The translations under genes were made by a program, and so were the position numbers. The notes beneath the pieces were generated by a model, which was not told where the DNA came from, did not search any database, and saw only the letters and a program-made list of their open reading frames with translations. A DNA stretch of 51,140 nt from Cuniculiplasma sp052315415 (lineage in GTDB: Archaea; Thermoplasmatota; Thermoplasmata; Thermoplasmatales; Thermoplasmataceae): contig JBLSDH010000012.1 in NCBI GenBank assembly GCA_052315415.1, positions 1-51,140 of the forward strand, written 5' to 3'. Below, one piece after another: positions 32,343 to 41,392 of the stretch. Position 1 is the stretch's first letter; each line of letters begins with the position of its first letter.

Positions 32343-35300
32343 ATGGAGATAGCCTCATTTTACAAATTAATGGAGGAGTTTGTTGAGGGAAAATCCGACA
32401 AAAATTCAGATTTAAAAAAAATTTTCACAAATTTGAATGGGTCAACAAATCTAAATATTATAAAGGATGATCCAACGATAAATTTTTTTATGGAACAAGT
32501 CTTTAAAAAAATTTATGAAAATTATTTGGAGTATAGATTTGAAGACGTATATGAATTATTCTCAATTTTCTCTTTCAATAAAAATGTGGTATCTTCATAC
32601 TTGAAGTTTCTTTTGAATAGAGGAAAGAAGGAAGAAATAGAGAGATCATTTAGCCAAAAAACTTCAATTAAAATTAATCAAGAGAGTTTAAGACTATTGG
32701 AAAGTATAGCCAAAAAGTTTTTGGTTTACGAAAAAATTGCATACTTATTATCGTGTAATTGCCAATTTAGTGAATATATAATGGAATCTTTTTTAACAGT
32801 AGCAAATAAGGCTACCCTGAACATAATTGTAGAAAATTTTCAAAAATGTGAAGACAAACTAACTAAATTAGAATTTAATAAATTCATGTATTATTCATTT
32901 CAGGATTCCGATACCTTTTTAATTAATTACGTAACCTCATTGATTGAAAACGGTAATAACTATGAAGCTAAAATTCTCTTAAGAAATATTAAAAATGAAA
33001 AAATTCAAAATATTGAGACTTACATGAATTTTTTTAACTTTCTAATCAATAATAATTTTGTAGATGAAGCTTACATTATATTCGAAGAAATTAAAAATAC
33101 AATAAAAAATCCAAACCTTTTTCATCAAATTGAAATTCAAATAAAATTAAAGAAAGGTTTATTTAATGATGTTATTCTTCTATATGAAAAATATAAATGC
33201 AATCATAATTTGTGCAAAGAGTCTTTCTTAGATGCATGTATATCAAGTGGAAATCTTAAAGCTGCATTAGATAAAAAAGAACAAATAATTATTGATTCTT
33301 CTGAGAAGGTCAAATCATATTTATGCAAGATTGAAGTTAGAATGAATAAGATTAGTGAGGCAGAGGAAATTTTTTCCAGTTTTTCTGAAGATTTTAAATA
33401 TTCATCCGAAGGCATATTGTGTAAATGTGAAATTTTATTGGGCAAGGGTGAAACTAAGGAGTTCCACAAAGTGTTCTCTGAAAACTTCCTTAAATACAAT
33501 GAAGATAATTATTTTAGAAAATCATTAGACAGTATTGTAGAATTTTATGGATTTAAAAATAAAAAAAATGATAAGCTTTATGAGAGTAAAATATCAAAAA
33601 CATTGTATGAAGAGGCAAATGAAAAATTGGAAAATGGAGATTTGGAGGCAGCTTCTTCTATGCTAAATGAAATTAAAGAAATTCCACATGATAAGGATAT
33701 TTTGAGATTTTTAAACATAATAAGATTCAATAATCTTTCAATGTCTCTTTATGATATGGTTAAAAATAATATTGTAAAAATCCTCATTTCATTCGTTTTG
33801 AGCGGAAAAATCAACACATTAAATACTAATGTGGAAAGTTTAAATCAAATAGAATCACTTTCCGTGATTTTTTATCTTTCAAACACCAACACAATAGAAA
33901 ATGAAAAAATAAATGAACTGAGATCTGCAATATCATCCAATGATTGCATAGATTTCCCAGAATTTTGTTTTCCTGTTGGTCTTAAGGCATTCAAAGAGGG
34001 AAATTATAATAAAATGGAGCAGATTTTAAAAAAATTTTCAGGAAATGAAAACGATCCTTTTATAAATTTTTTTACTTCTGTTCTTTATTATAAAGGGAGG
34101 AACTTTAAAAAAGCGGAGACATATATAAAATCAGCAATTACAGATCTTTATCATGTGGAGTTTATTAATTTTATATTAAAGAATTTTGGAATCGAAATTG
34201 TAGATGCAAAAAAAATTTTGAAATTAATAGAAATTTTGGATCTAAAGCATATAGATGTTCTATCTTTTTACGAGAAAATAAAGGAGAAGAGGGATATACT
34301 TTCAGATTTGATAGATATAATCGAGAGATCAGATTTCGAAAATCTTGGTATTTTGAAAGTTAAAAAAGATTTAATAACAAAGGGACTGATAATGGGGAAT
34401 CTTCAGGAGATCACAACAAAAATAATAAAAAATTCAAACTCGTTGGAAGAACTTGATGATATAATTGACGAGTGTTTCAAGGCTAATGACTTTCAAAATT
34501 TAGATTTAATTTATTCATTGTATGGAAAAACAATGGATAGGGTCATCCTATCAAAATTTGCTGATTTTTATTTTAATAACAAAATGTGGGAGCAATCCAC
34601 CATCTATTACCATATGTGTATTGAAAAGGGGAAGGAAACAATCTTCATAAAACGTTATGTTCACTCTCTGATCATGCAGGGTGATTATAAAAAAGCAGAG
34701 GAATTAATTAAAAATAACAAAAAGGGCCTTGATTACCTTAAATTTTTATTAAAAGTTGAATGCAAAGAATTTGATGATTTACCAATAATAATAAAAAAAA
34801 TTAAAAAAAGTGAAAAAGACTTTGAAAATTATTTGATTGATATATTGGATGAAAACATATCAAATAAATTTTTCAGAGAGTCCATAGAAGAATACGTAAT
34901 GAAGTTTAAAAATTGGGAAATTGCTGTCCCCCTCGCAACATTTTATTTAGGGCAAAATTTGCCAGAAAAATCCTACCTTTTATTAGAAAATTCTTTTGAA
35001 GAGGGGAAGAAAAACAAAGAATTCCTTGATATTTATTTTTCAATTCTAAGTGCCAATTCATTTATTAGGGAAGCGGTTGAGAAAACTGAGAAGATTATCA
35101 AGGATAATGTTGTTGATGAAATAAAACGTTATGCCTTCCTGCTCTGCATAAAATTATTAAGAAATTATGAAAACTATAAGGAAATTGTGGAGCTTGCAAG
35201 AGAATATGGTGATTTAATTATTCCAGATGAAGAAATAATATCATTAATAATAGAAGCCGGAATTTTAAGCGAAACCAAAAAGGATTTGAGTTTTGTTGAA

Positions 35301-35891
35301 GCTTATATCTCAAAATTTCAGAAGTTCTTGGGTATAGAATCTTTTAAGAAACTAAATAACAAAATAGATTCTGAAAAAAAATTAAGGTTAATAATCGATT
35401 ATGCAACAAACTTAATGGTTGAAAGTTTAAAATATGGAAGAATTTTACCTCCTGAGGATGCCATAAGGCTTAATATAATTCCAAACCAGATGATTGAAAA
35501 AATCTATTCTTGGATAAATAAAAGTTGTTTAGATGATAAAAATTTGGATATGAATGTTCTTGATAATGAAACCAGGAAAATTATAATGAATATTAAAAAA
35601 ATTAAAAAAATTAAGTCTCTGGGAAATCTTAGTCTATTGGATTTTTTTGCTGCCGAAGAAAACAAGAATCTTAACAAAGCAAAAATGTGTTATGATTATT
35701 TTCTTTATGCCATTTCGAATTACGAAAGAATTGATGAAAAATATTTTTTGCCAAAATTTCAGGAGAAGAGTTCATTCGCTTTACAAAATAAATTAAATGA
35801 TTATATTGATTTTATGGATAGAATGAATATGGGTCTAATAGAATCCTTGAAATTCAAAGAATACATGAGAAAAATAAGGCGGATGCGCTAA
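32343..35891 (+). CDS. 1182-residue helical-repeat protein, unknown function
   Basis: I recognise no named family. The protein is almost entirely alpha-helical, very rich in K, N, E, I and F, and lacks a signal peptide or membrane helix. Degenerate TPR/PPR-like helix pairs recur along it (for example EEANEKLENGDLEAASSMLNEI, YYKGRNFKKAETYIKSAI, LIMQGDYKKAEELIKNNKK), which suggests a long alpha-solenoid scaffold. The base composition is visibly more AT-rich than the neighbours, with many AAA, AAT and ATT codons. It starts 36 bp after the gamma-carbonic-anhydrase-like gene; a short TATA-like stretch around 32307-32314 may give it its own promoter. It may be a lineage-specific scaffold; function is open. 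Confidence 0.75.
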   Translation: MEIASFYKLMEEFVEGKSDKNSDLKKIFTNLNGSTNLNIIKDDPTINFFMEQVFKKIYENYLEYRFEDVYELFSIFSFNKNVVSSYLKFLLNRGKKEEIERSFSQKTSIKINQESLRLLESIAKKFLVYEKIAYLLSCNCQFSEYIMESFLTVANKATLNIIVENFQKCEDKLTKLEFNKFMYYSFQDSDTFLINYVTSLIENGNNYEAKILLRNIKNEKIQNIETYMNFFNFLINNNFVDEAYIIFEEIKNTIKNPNLFHQIEIQIKLKKGLFNDVILLYEKYKCNHNLCKESFLDACISSGNLKAALDKKEQIIIDSSEKVKSYLCKIEVRMNKISEAEEIFSSFSEDFKYSSEGILCKCEILLGKGETKEFHKVFSENFLKYNEDNYFRKSLDSIVEFYGFKNKKNDKLYESKISKTLYEEANEKLENGDLEAASSMLNEIKEIPHDKDILRFLNIIRFNNLSMSLYDMVKNNIVKILISFVLSGKINTLNTNVESLNQIESLSVIFYLSNTNTIENEKINELRSAISSNDCIDFPEFCFPVGLKAFKEGNYNKMEQILKKFSGNENDPFINFFTSVLYYKGRNFKKAETYIKSAITDLYHVEFINFILKNFGIEIVDAKKILKLIEILDLKHIDVLSFYEKIKEKRDILSDLIDIIERSDFENLGILKVKKDLITKGLIMGNLQEITTKIIKNSNSLEELDDIIDECFKANDFQNLDLIYSLYGKTMDRVILSKFADFYFNNKMWEQSTIYYHMCIEKGKETIFIKRYVHSLIMQGDYKKAEELIKNNKKGLDYLKFLLKVECKEFDDLPIIIKKIKKSEKDFENYLIDILDENISNKFFRESIEEYVMKFKNWEIAVPLATFYLGQNLPEKSYLLLENSFEEGKKNKEFLDIYFSILSANSFIREAVEKTEKIIKDNVVDEIKRYAFLLCIKLLRNYENYKEIVELAREYGDLIIPDEEIISLIIEAGILSETKKDLSFVEAYISKFQKFLGIESFKKLNNKIDSEKKLRLIIDYATNLMVESLKYGRILPPEDAIRLNIIPNQMIEKIYSWINKSCLDDKNLDMNVLDNETRKIIMNIKKIKKIKSLGNLSLLDFFAAEENKNLNKAKMCYDYFLYAISNYERIDEKYFLPKFQEKSSFALQNKLNDYIDFMDRMNMGLIESLKFKEYMRKIRRMR

Positions 35892-36181
35892 AGTTAATGA
35901 AATGGTTTTCATTTTATCACAAAATTATTTTATATTAAAATTGACTTTTAAATAAAACTTTCAATTTTAGTAAAATTAAAAACATTATCCTTTTAATTAA
36001 AACTATTAATTGGTAGCAGTTTTCAAGAAGATATATGGCACAGAACTTTTTAAAAAAAATTTTTTTATGAAGGGTTTAGTTAAATTATTGGAGAGAAATT
36101 TATTACTTGATTATGGTAAATTGTTTCTAAAACATATTTTTCACTGCACATCTTAATATAATGAAAATAACATAACTGTTT
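35892..36181. other. AT-rich intergenic region before MBF1
   Basis: No gene is supported in these 290 bp. A long A8T7 tract lies near 36052-36066, and a 29-codon ATG frame (about 36067-36156) has nothing to support it. The MBF1 promoter lies at the right end. Confidence 0.4.
36152..36160 (+). promoter_or_regulatory. TATA-like box for MBF1
   Basis: CTTAATATA is centred 26 bp before the ATG at 36182, fitting a leaderless mRNA. Confidence 0.5.
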
Positions 36182-36628
36182 ATGGAATGCGAAATGTGTG
36201 GTCAGAATGTACCGAAAACTAGAAAAGTAAGGATTGATGGAGCCATACTTTCAGTATGCCCAAAATGTGAAAAATTTGGCACACCAATTGAAGAATACCG
36301 CACCTCTTATGAAAGCGAACAGGTACCTATACCTCAGAAAAAAGTTTCAGCCGTTAATAATGCAACTCAAGTAAAAAGTAATTTAAAAAATAAACATAAA
36401 AGTTCAGAAAAGTTAGATATTGAATCTCTGGAGATAGTTCCAGATTATAACATTATAATCAGAGAAACAAGAGAGAAAATGGGGATTAGTCAGGAAGAGC
36501 TTGCAGATAAGTTAAAAGAAAAGAGAACCTTAATATATTCAATAGAGAGGGGGAAAATCAAACCGGATATAAAACTTGCAAAGAAACTGGAAACTTTTCT
36601 TAAGGTAAAAATTATAGAAAAAGTATAG
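36182..36628 (+). CDS. multiprotein bridging factor 1-like protein (aMBF1)
   Basis: The 148-residue protein has an N-terminal zinc ribbon (CEMC at 3-6 and CPKC at 27-30), a variable linker and a C-terminal XRE helix-turn-helix (about 88-145: IIRETREKMGISQEELADKL and YSIERGKIKPDIKLAKKLE). This is the archaeal MBF1 plan. In eukaryotes MBF1 bridges activators and TBP; in archaea it binds ribosomes and may act in translation, so direct transcription control should not be assumed. It is a stand-alone gene with its own TATA-like box, 65 bp before the oxidase operon. Confidence 0.93.
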   Translation: MECEMCGQNVPKTRKVRIDGAILSVCPKCEKFGTPIEEYRTSYESEQVPIPQKKVSAVNNATQVKSNLKNKHKSSEKLDIESLEIVPDYNIIIRETREKMGISQEELADKLKEKRTLIYSIERGKIKPDIKLAKKLETFLKVKIIEKV

Positions 36629-36664
36629 AAATTAATTTTATTTTTAATGCCATTTTTGAGTAAA

Positions 36665-36673
36665 ATATTAATA
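36665..36673 (+). promoter_or_regulatory. TATA-like box for the terminal-oxidase operon
   Basis: ATATTAATA is centred 25 bp before the ATG at 36694. It is the only clear promoter before the six coupled genes that follow. Confidence 0.5.
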
Positions 36674-36693
36674 AATTCTCTTAATTACTCATT

Positions 36694-36942
36694 ATGAACA
36701 AAAATTCTTTAGTCATCACAGAATTTTTTATAGTTGCTGTGGTGATAGGAATCATAGCTGATCTCTTATTTACCTATTTTCTAACTAACTTCGAAGCCAC
36801 CACTCAAGGTCAGCTTGAGGCAACCTACGCCTCACCTGTATACGCAGCAGGTGTAGCAGCTGGAGCTTTCACAATAAGTCTTTTGCTATACCCTGTTGTG
36901 AAAAAAGGAACAAGGAATTACGAGGGGGAGGATTACAGGTGA
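36694..36942 (+). CDS. small two-helix membrane protein heading the oxidase operon
   Basis: The 82-residue product has two predicted membrane helices (residues about 7-29 and 48-67) joined by an S/T/A-rich loop, and a basic C-terminal tail. I recognise no family. It precedes the CuA subunit gene with a GTGA overlap and a GGGGGAGG stretch at 36922-36929, so it is made with the oxidase. The first helix plus periplasmic segment is similar in size to the transmembrane part of oxidase subunit II or a small accessory subunit. It may be a structural subunit of the complex (inference). Confidence 0.65.
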   Translation: MNKNSLVITEFFIVAVVIGIIADLLFTYFLTNFEATTQGQLEATYASPVYAAGVAAGAFTISLLLYPVVKKGTRNYEGEDYR

Positions 36943-37421
36943 ATAGTAAGCAGAAGATAGAAGCTATGTGGATAATCGCAGTAATTGCGGTGCTTATAGG
37001 TGCTGCCACCCTAGACTTAATGTCGGTGGACAACAGTTCCTTTTCTATTTCTCAAAAAATGACAAATACATCCGGAATACCTGCCAACTCTACTGTTATA
37101 ACGGTTGATGGGTATCAATGGGCATGGGAATTTACTTATACAAATGCAAATGGTACAACAGTTACACAGACAGATGCACTAAATCTTACCGTAGGTCACA
37201 CATACACTCTAGTGGTAACATCAATTCCAGGTTCACATCAATTTGCAGTTATTCATGACTTGTATATTCCGCAGTTTGACATTCAGATTTATGCTGTACC
37301 AGGCCAGAATAACACCATAACATTTACCCCAACAAAGGCAGGTACATTTGTTATGGAATGTGTTGAATACTGCGGATATTACCACTATCTTATGAGAGGT
37401 TACGTATACGTTAGTGAGTGA
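36939..37421 (+). CDS. terminal oxidase subunit II with CuA site
   Basis: The 160-residue protein starts at GTG, has one N-terminal membrane helix (9-25) and a cupredoxin domain. The CuA ligands are complete: His106 in VIHDLYIP and Cys141, Glu143, Cys145, His149 and Met152 in ECVEYCGYYHYLM. The aromatic patch QWAWEF (60-65) is the usual electron-entry region. It accepts electrons, probably from the blue copper protein encoded two genes downstream, and passes them to heme in subunit I. Only one membrane helix is present, as in ba3-like oxidases, and no subunit III gene is seen nearby. It overlaps subunit I at its 3' end if that gene starts at the GTG at 37414. Confidence 0.92.
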   Translation: MNSKQKIEAMWIIAVIAVLIGAATLDLMSVDNSSFSISQKMTNTSGIPANSTVITVDGYQWAWEFTYTNANGTTVTQTDALNLTVGHTYTLVVTSIPGSHQFAVIHDLYIPQFDIQIYAVPGQNNTITFTPTKAGTFVMECVEYCGYYHYLMRGYVYVSE

Positions 37422-37431
37422 GGTGAAAAAA

Positions 37432-39159
37432 ATGTCACAATTAACAACATTAATTGAGCTTTCAGTCATACTATCCATTTTTTTCGTGATATTGTTCTTT
37501 TTGTATTATAGATATCTTAATATAAAAACAGAGATGGACGTTGTAGCAGATGAAAATGGATATTATGACTACGGCAGTTACTTCAGGGAAAAGAAGAAAT
37601 CAGTGAGTTTTTTCAGTACTAATGCCTTTATTTTGAATGATGCTAAAAGTATAGGTATAAGGTACCTGATAACAAGCATAATATTCTTCTTTATTGCTGG
37701 TACTTTTGGAGTAATAATGAGAGTGAGTCTAATTGAGCCGAACCCCACTCTATTCTCTGGAAAAACCGTTCTTTATGATATCCTTACGACTGAGCATTCT
37801 GTCCTGATGATATATATGTGGGCCGTTGGAAGTGCCATGGGTCTTGCTTATTATCTGCTTCCATCCTTCCTGAAAGTGAGGGAAGATAAATATGGATCAA
37901 TTTCATCAACCGCCTACTGGATATATCTACTTGGTGGATTGTTTATATTATTCTCGAGAACTTCAACAAGATGGTATTTCTATCCTCCACTTGCCCTACA
38001 ATTAAATCCATTTGGAGCTGGAGCATACAACTGGTTGGCTGTAATAGGAATGGAAATGATCTTCATAGGAATAACAATTGCTTCAATAATCGTTGTCAGG
38101 ATGATCATAATGGACAGGGATGAATCCGTTCCTCTTTCAAAAATGCCTCTGTTTGCGTGGTCAGTTTTGTTTACATTAATAATGTTCCTTGCATCTGCAC
38201 CATTCTTTATGACTGGCCTAGTTCTTCTATTCTATGATTTTTTCAATCCTATATTCTTTACTGGTATAAACGGCGGAACCTCACCCTTGGGTTTTGCGGA
38301 ACTTTTCTGGGTATGGGGTCATCCAATAGTATACATAGCAATTTTACCACAATTTGGTCTTATATATGAAATATTACCCAAATTTACAGGTAAAAAGGTA
38401 TTCAGTTATTCATCTGGAGTCGTGGCTTTGGGGTTGTTGCTTCCATTTTCAGAGCTTGTGTGGGGACATCATCTCATGAATTCAGGTCTAGGAAAAGACT
38501 GGGCAGTGTTTTTCTCAATGACATCATTCCTCGTTGTAATACCTTCAGCCATAACTATATTCAATTACATAGGCACAATTTGGAGCTCAGAAAAGATTAG
38601 ACTGACAACTCCAATGCTATTCGTTATAAATGGAATAATTGACTTCATCATTGGTGGAATTGCTGGAGTTTACCTTGCAATGGTATTGGGTAATGAACAA
38701 GCTCATGGTACATACTTTGTAACCGGTCACTTCCATTTCATATTCATGGGTGTAACAGTAGGGGTTGCTTTTGCAACCATTTATATGTTATGGCCATCCA
38801 TTACAAATGGGAGAACTTACAGTGTGAAACTAGCCAACTGGCATTTTGTATTTACTTCAGTCGGCTCATTTTTGATGTCAATGGGTTGGCTGGTTGGAGG
38901 TTTCATAGGAATGCCTCGATATGTCGCGGGATACTTTGCAAGGTATCAGGCATACCAGGACACCGCAATTCTTGGAGGAGTAATAATAGGAATAGGTCAA
39001 CTATTCTTCATTGCAAATCTCATACTTTCCTATCTACATGAACCTTCAGTTGAACCAAGAAATGTATTGGAGGACACATATAATTTGAATGGAGGGGACG
39101 AGTTGTCTCAGGGAGAAGAAACTCCCATTAAAACTCCGTCTCCTGTAGGAGGTGAATAA
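37432..39159 (+). CDS. heme-copper oxidase subunit I
   Basis: The 575-residue polytopic protein (12 or more helices) is the catalytic subunit reducing O2 to water. Visible ligands are His122 (TTEHSVLM, low-spin heme), His297 and cross-link Tyr301 in GHPIVY (CuB), His346-His347 (CuB), His433 (high-spin heme) and His435 (low-spin heme) in TGHFHF. The HPIVY motif has Ile where A-type oxidases have the D-channel Glu (HPEVY), as in B-type enzymes. The hydrophilic C-terminal tail (about 540-575) is G/E/P-rich. I chose the ATG at 37432, which has GAGGTGA just upstream; the GTG at 37414 adds six residues. It lies in the same operon as CuA, cupredoxin and CtaB. Confidence 0.95.
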   Translation: MSQLTTLIELSVILSIFFVILFFLYYRYLNIKTEMDVVADENGYYDYGSYFREKKKSVSFFSTNAFILNDAKSIGIRYLITSIIFFFIAGTFGVIMRVSLIEPNPTLFSGKTVLYDILTTEHSVLMIYMWAVGSAMGLAYYLLPSFLKVREDKYGSISSTAYWIYLLGGLFILFSRTSTRWYFYPPLALQLNPFGAGAYNWLAVIGMEMIFIGITIASIIVVRMIIMDRDESVPLSKMPLFAWSVLFTLIMFLASAPFFMTGLVLLFYDFFNPIFFTGINGGTSPLGFAELFWVWGHPIVYIAILPQFGLIYEILPKFTGKKVFSYSSGVVALGLLLPFSELVWGHHLMNSGLGKDWAVFFSMTSFLVVIPSAITIFNYIGTIWSSEKIRLTTPMLFVINGIIDFIIGGIAGVYLAMVLGNEQAHGTYFVTGHFHFIFMGVTVGVAFATIYMLWPSITNGRTYSVKLANWHFVFTSVGSFLMSMGWLVGGFIGMPRYVAGYFARYQAYQDTAILGGVIIGIGQLFFIANLILSYLHEPSVEPRNVLEDTYNLNGGDELSQGEETPIKTPSPVGGE

Positions 39160-39161
39160 AA

Positions 39162-39731
39162 ATGAAAGCTGGAGCCATTTTTGGTGTTTTGATAATATTG
39201 TTTGCTGCCCTTTCTTTGCTGTTTGTTATATCAGCCCCAACAACAACAGCATCAGCGGGTTTGGTTGATCCTACTGGTATCCATCCAACCCACTATTATA
39301 ACGTTACTCTTTGGGCTGATGCAAGTGGATGGGATTACAATCATGGGCCAACAAACCCAACAATGTATTTTCAAGTTTGTACTCAGGTCAATTTTACTGT
39401 AATAGAGGAAGATAATTTGCCTCACACATTGACAATAAACGCAGGACCTAATGAAACATCTTCAACATTAACTCTGCTGACGACAAGTGATATAACACAG
39501 ACCCCAGGTCATGTTTCAAAAGCTAATTACACATTCTTCAAATCTGGAGAATATACATATTGGTGCACAGTTCATCCAACAACTATGGTCGGACATATAT
39601 TCATCAATGCAACCTCAAACTCCACAAGTTCTTCTGTGGTAAAGAGTTCATCAGTTCACTCAAATCTGCTAAATAATCTTGAATCCAATACATTTAATGC
39701 AATTGAAAAAGTAAAAGATTACACTCTATGA
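39162..39731 (+). CDS. membrane-anchored blue copper protein (cupredoxin)
   Basis: The 189-residue protein has an N-terminal membrane segment (residues 4-24) and a cupredoxin domain. It has a full type 1 copper site: His88 in NLPHTL and Cys135, His138 and Met142 in WCTVHPTTM (C-x2-H-x3-M). A serine-rich, sequon-bearing tail follows. It is comparable to sulfocyanin- or plastocyanin-like carriers that feed terminal oxidases in acidophilic archaea and probably donates electrons to the CuA site encoded upstream (inference). GGAGGTGA lies five bases before the ATG, and only two bases separate it from the subunit I stop. Confidence 0.9.
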   Translation: MKAGAIFGVLIILFAALSLLFVISAPTTTASAGLVDPTGIHPTHYYNVTLWADASGWDYNHGPTNPTMYFQVCTQVNFTVIEEDNLPHTLTINAGPNETSSTLTLLTTSDITQTPGHVSKANYTFFKSGEYTYWCTVHPTTMVGHIFINATSNSTSSSVVKSSSVHSNLLNNLESNTFNAIEKVKDYTL

Positions 39732-39743
39732 AAGTGAATAGAA

Positions 39744-40613
39744 TTGAACAAAAAAATATCTTTTAAAAAAATTAATAGTTTATTCAAAATTGAAATAACT
39801 TTTTTAATTGATATGGTTGCAATAGCTGGTTTTTTTACATATAATGGAGCATTAAATCATATATGGTTGCTTGTGCCTCTTCTTGTATCGGGATCACTAG
39901 CTTCTTTCTCTTCAGCTTTATTTAACAATTTATTTGACAGAGATATTGATTCCGAAATGAATCGTGTTTCATCATATAGATCTATTGTAAGAGAAAATTC
40001 AACTTCAATTTTGGCAACTATGGTACTCTTTATTATTACTTCAATTATCATTGGAGTTATTTTCCTTAATTTGCTTTCACTTACCTTTATTATTAGCGGT
40101 TTTCTTAGTTATTCCCTTTTGTATACTGTGTTTCTTAAAAGAAAAACATCCTGGAACATAGTGATAGGTGGTATAGCAGGATCATTTCCTGCTTTGGCAG
40201 GGTCAGCAGCTGCAGGCAATATAATAACAACAGGATCAATAATTATAGCTGCAATAGTCTTTTTATGGACTCCAACACATTTCTGGTCTCTTGCCATTAA
40301 GTATCGTGATGATTATAATAAGGCTGGAGTACCAATGCTTCCAGCTGTTAAATCATTAGATTTTACCAGAAAAGCTATATTTCTAAACACAATAGTACTT
40401 TTTATTTTCATAATTATGTCTGTGTTTATAACGAACCTTGGAATTCTATATTTTATTGTAAGTATTGTATTTGGAGCAATTATGCTCTTTATATCATTCC
40501 AGAATATGATTAAAAAAGGTCTGGAATTTCAATACATGAAGTTGTTTGGTTTTTCAAATATTTTTCTTCTTCTTGTGTTGATAAGTGTAATATTTCTCAG
40601 CGTACAAATATGA
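39744..40613 (+). CDS. ctaB: heme o synthase (protoheme IX farnesyltransferase)
   Basis: The 289-residue UbiA-family membrane prenyltransferase has about eight to nine helices. The first aspartate-rich motif is NNLFDRDID (61-69) and the second region is PTHFWSLAIKYRDDYNKAGVPMLP. It attaches a farnesyl or geranylgeranyl chain to heme b, giving heme o for the oxidase; no heme a synthase (CtaA) is next to it. The start is TTG, preceded by AAAGTGA. It lies 12 bp after the cupredoxin and overlaps the next gene by ATGA, so it belongs to the oxidase operon. Confidence 0.93.
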   Translation: MNKKISFKKINSLFKIEITFLIDMVAIAGFFTYNGALNHIWLLVPLLVSGSLASFSSALFNNLFDRDIDSEMNRVSSYRSIVRENSTSILATMVLFIITSIIIGVIFLNLLSLTFIISGFLSYSLLYTVFLKRKTSWNIVIGGIAGSFPALAGSAAAGNIITTGSIIIAAIVFLWTPTHFWSLAIKYRDDYNKAGVPMLPAVKSLDFTRKAIFLNTIVLFIFIIMSVFITNLGILYFIVSIVFGAIMLFISFQNMIKKGLEFQYMKLFGFSNIFLLLVLISVIFLSVQI

Positions 40614-41299
40614 ATGTGAAATATATTACTATAATAATGGCCAAACTTGATAATATATCTGATTTTCTGCGACAAAACACTCTGATAATGATTATTTTTC
40701 CTTTAGCCGCTATAATGTGCAATTTCTTTATTTTCAGATTTCCAGATTATGCCACAGTTATCACATATTACATTTTATATCCATTGCCAATCATTTCAAT
40801 TCTCTTATTTTATATTATGGAAAAAGAAAAGGTGATAAAATCATACCTTTCACCATATGGTATAATTTTCTTATTCTCCGTGTTAATTGTATGGATTTAT
40901 CTTGAACTAGTATTTGGATACGGTAACTCATTAATATCATATTCACTTTCATCCATCTTTTACCCTTCATTTGTGGAGTTAACAATTTTTGCCTTCATTT
41001 CTGTAGAAATTCTTTCAAATTATGTTGATCGCGGTAAGGCAACATTTTTAGCAACTATACTTTATTTTCTTTATTATTTCTCAGTTCTTATTAATAGTTT
41101 ACCGGGATTCCCAGGGATTTACTTTCCAATATTTATGCTTGACTCTTTTGCAATCGGGCTTGTCTACATTACAATATATTCAATCACAAAAACAATATAT
41201 TTTTCTGTTGCGCTTGAGATCTCACTTTTAATAATTATTAATTTCTATCCTCTTCCAGTTTGGTTTCCTGCTTTATATTATACACTTGTACCATCATGA
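40610..41299 (+). CDS. polytopic membrane protein of the oxidase operon
   Basis: The 229-residue protein has six to seven predicted helices and overlaps ctaB as ATGA. I do not recognise a firm family. The last 120 residues loosely follow the CPBP (CAAX protease-like) topology, but the EExxxR, FxxxH and HxxxN catalytic motifs are absent, so if related it would be inactive. A role in oxidase assembly or heme handling is suggested only by the operon. A T7 run follows the gene at 41319-41325. Confidence 0.6.
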   Translation: MNVKYITIIMAKLDNISDFLRQNTLIMIIFPLAAIMCNFFIFRFPDYATVITYYILYPLPIISILLFYIMEKEKVIKSYLSPYGIIFLFSVLIVWIYLELVFGYGNSLISYSLSSIFYPSFVELTIFAFISVEILSNYVDRGKATFLATILYFLYYFSVLINSLPGFPGIYFPIFMLDSFAIGLVYITIYSITKTIYFSVALEISLLIIINFYPLPVWFPALYYTLVPS

Positions 41300-41318
41300 T
41301 CTTTGAATAATAATAAAG

Positions 41319-41325
41319 TTTTTTT
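41319..41325 (+). terminator. oligo-T terminator candidate after the oxidase operon
   Basis: A T7 run lies 20 bp after the last stop codon of the operon, before the promoter of the DUF6015-like gene. Archaeal RNA polymerase often terminates at such tracts. Confidence 0.4.
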
Positions 41326-41392
41326 AAAATTAAATTAAGAATTTAAATCCCAGATAGTTTAATAAACATTGATAAATTTTCTGTTGATTAAA

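Noticed and set aside
36067..36156. 29-codon ATG frame before MBF1
   Set aside because: Follows an A8T7 tract, has no recognisable product, and ends in the MBF1 promoter.
37432..39159. Calling subunit I a definite B-type (ba3) oxidase
   Set aside because: The HPIVY motif points that way, but type assignment needs the proton-channel residues and a phylogeny that I cannot run.
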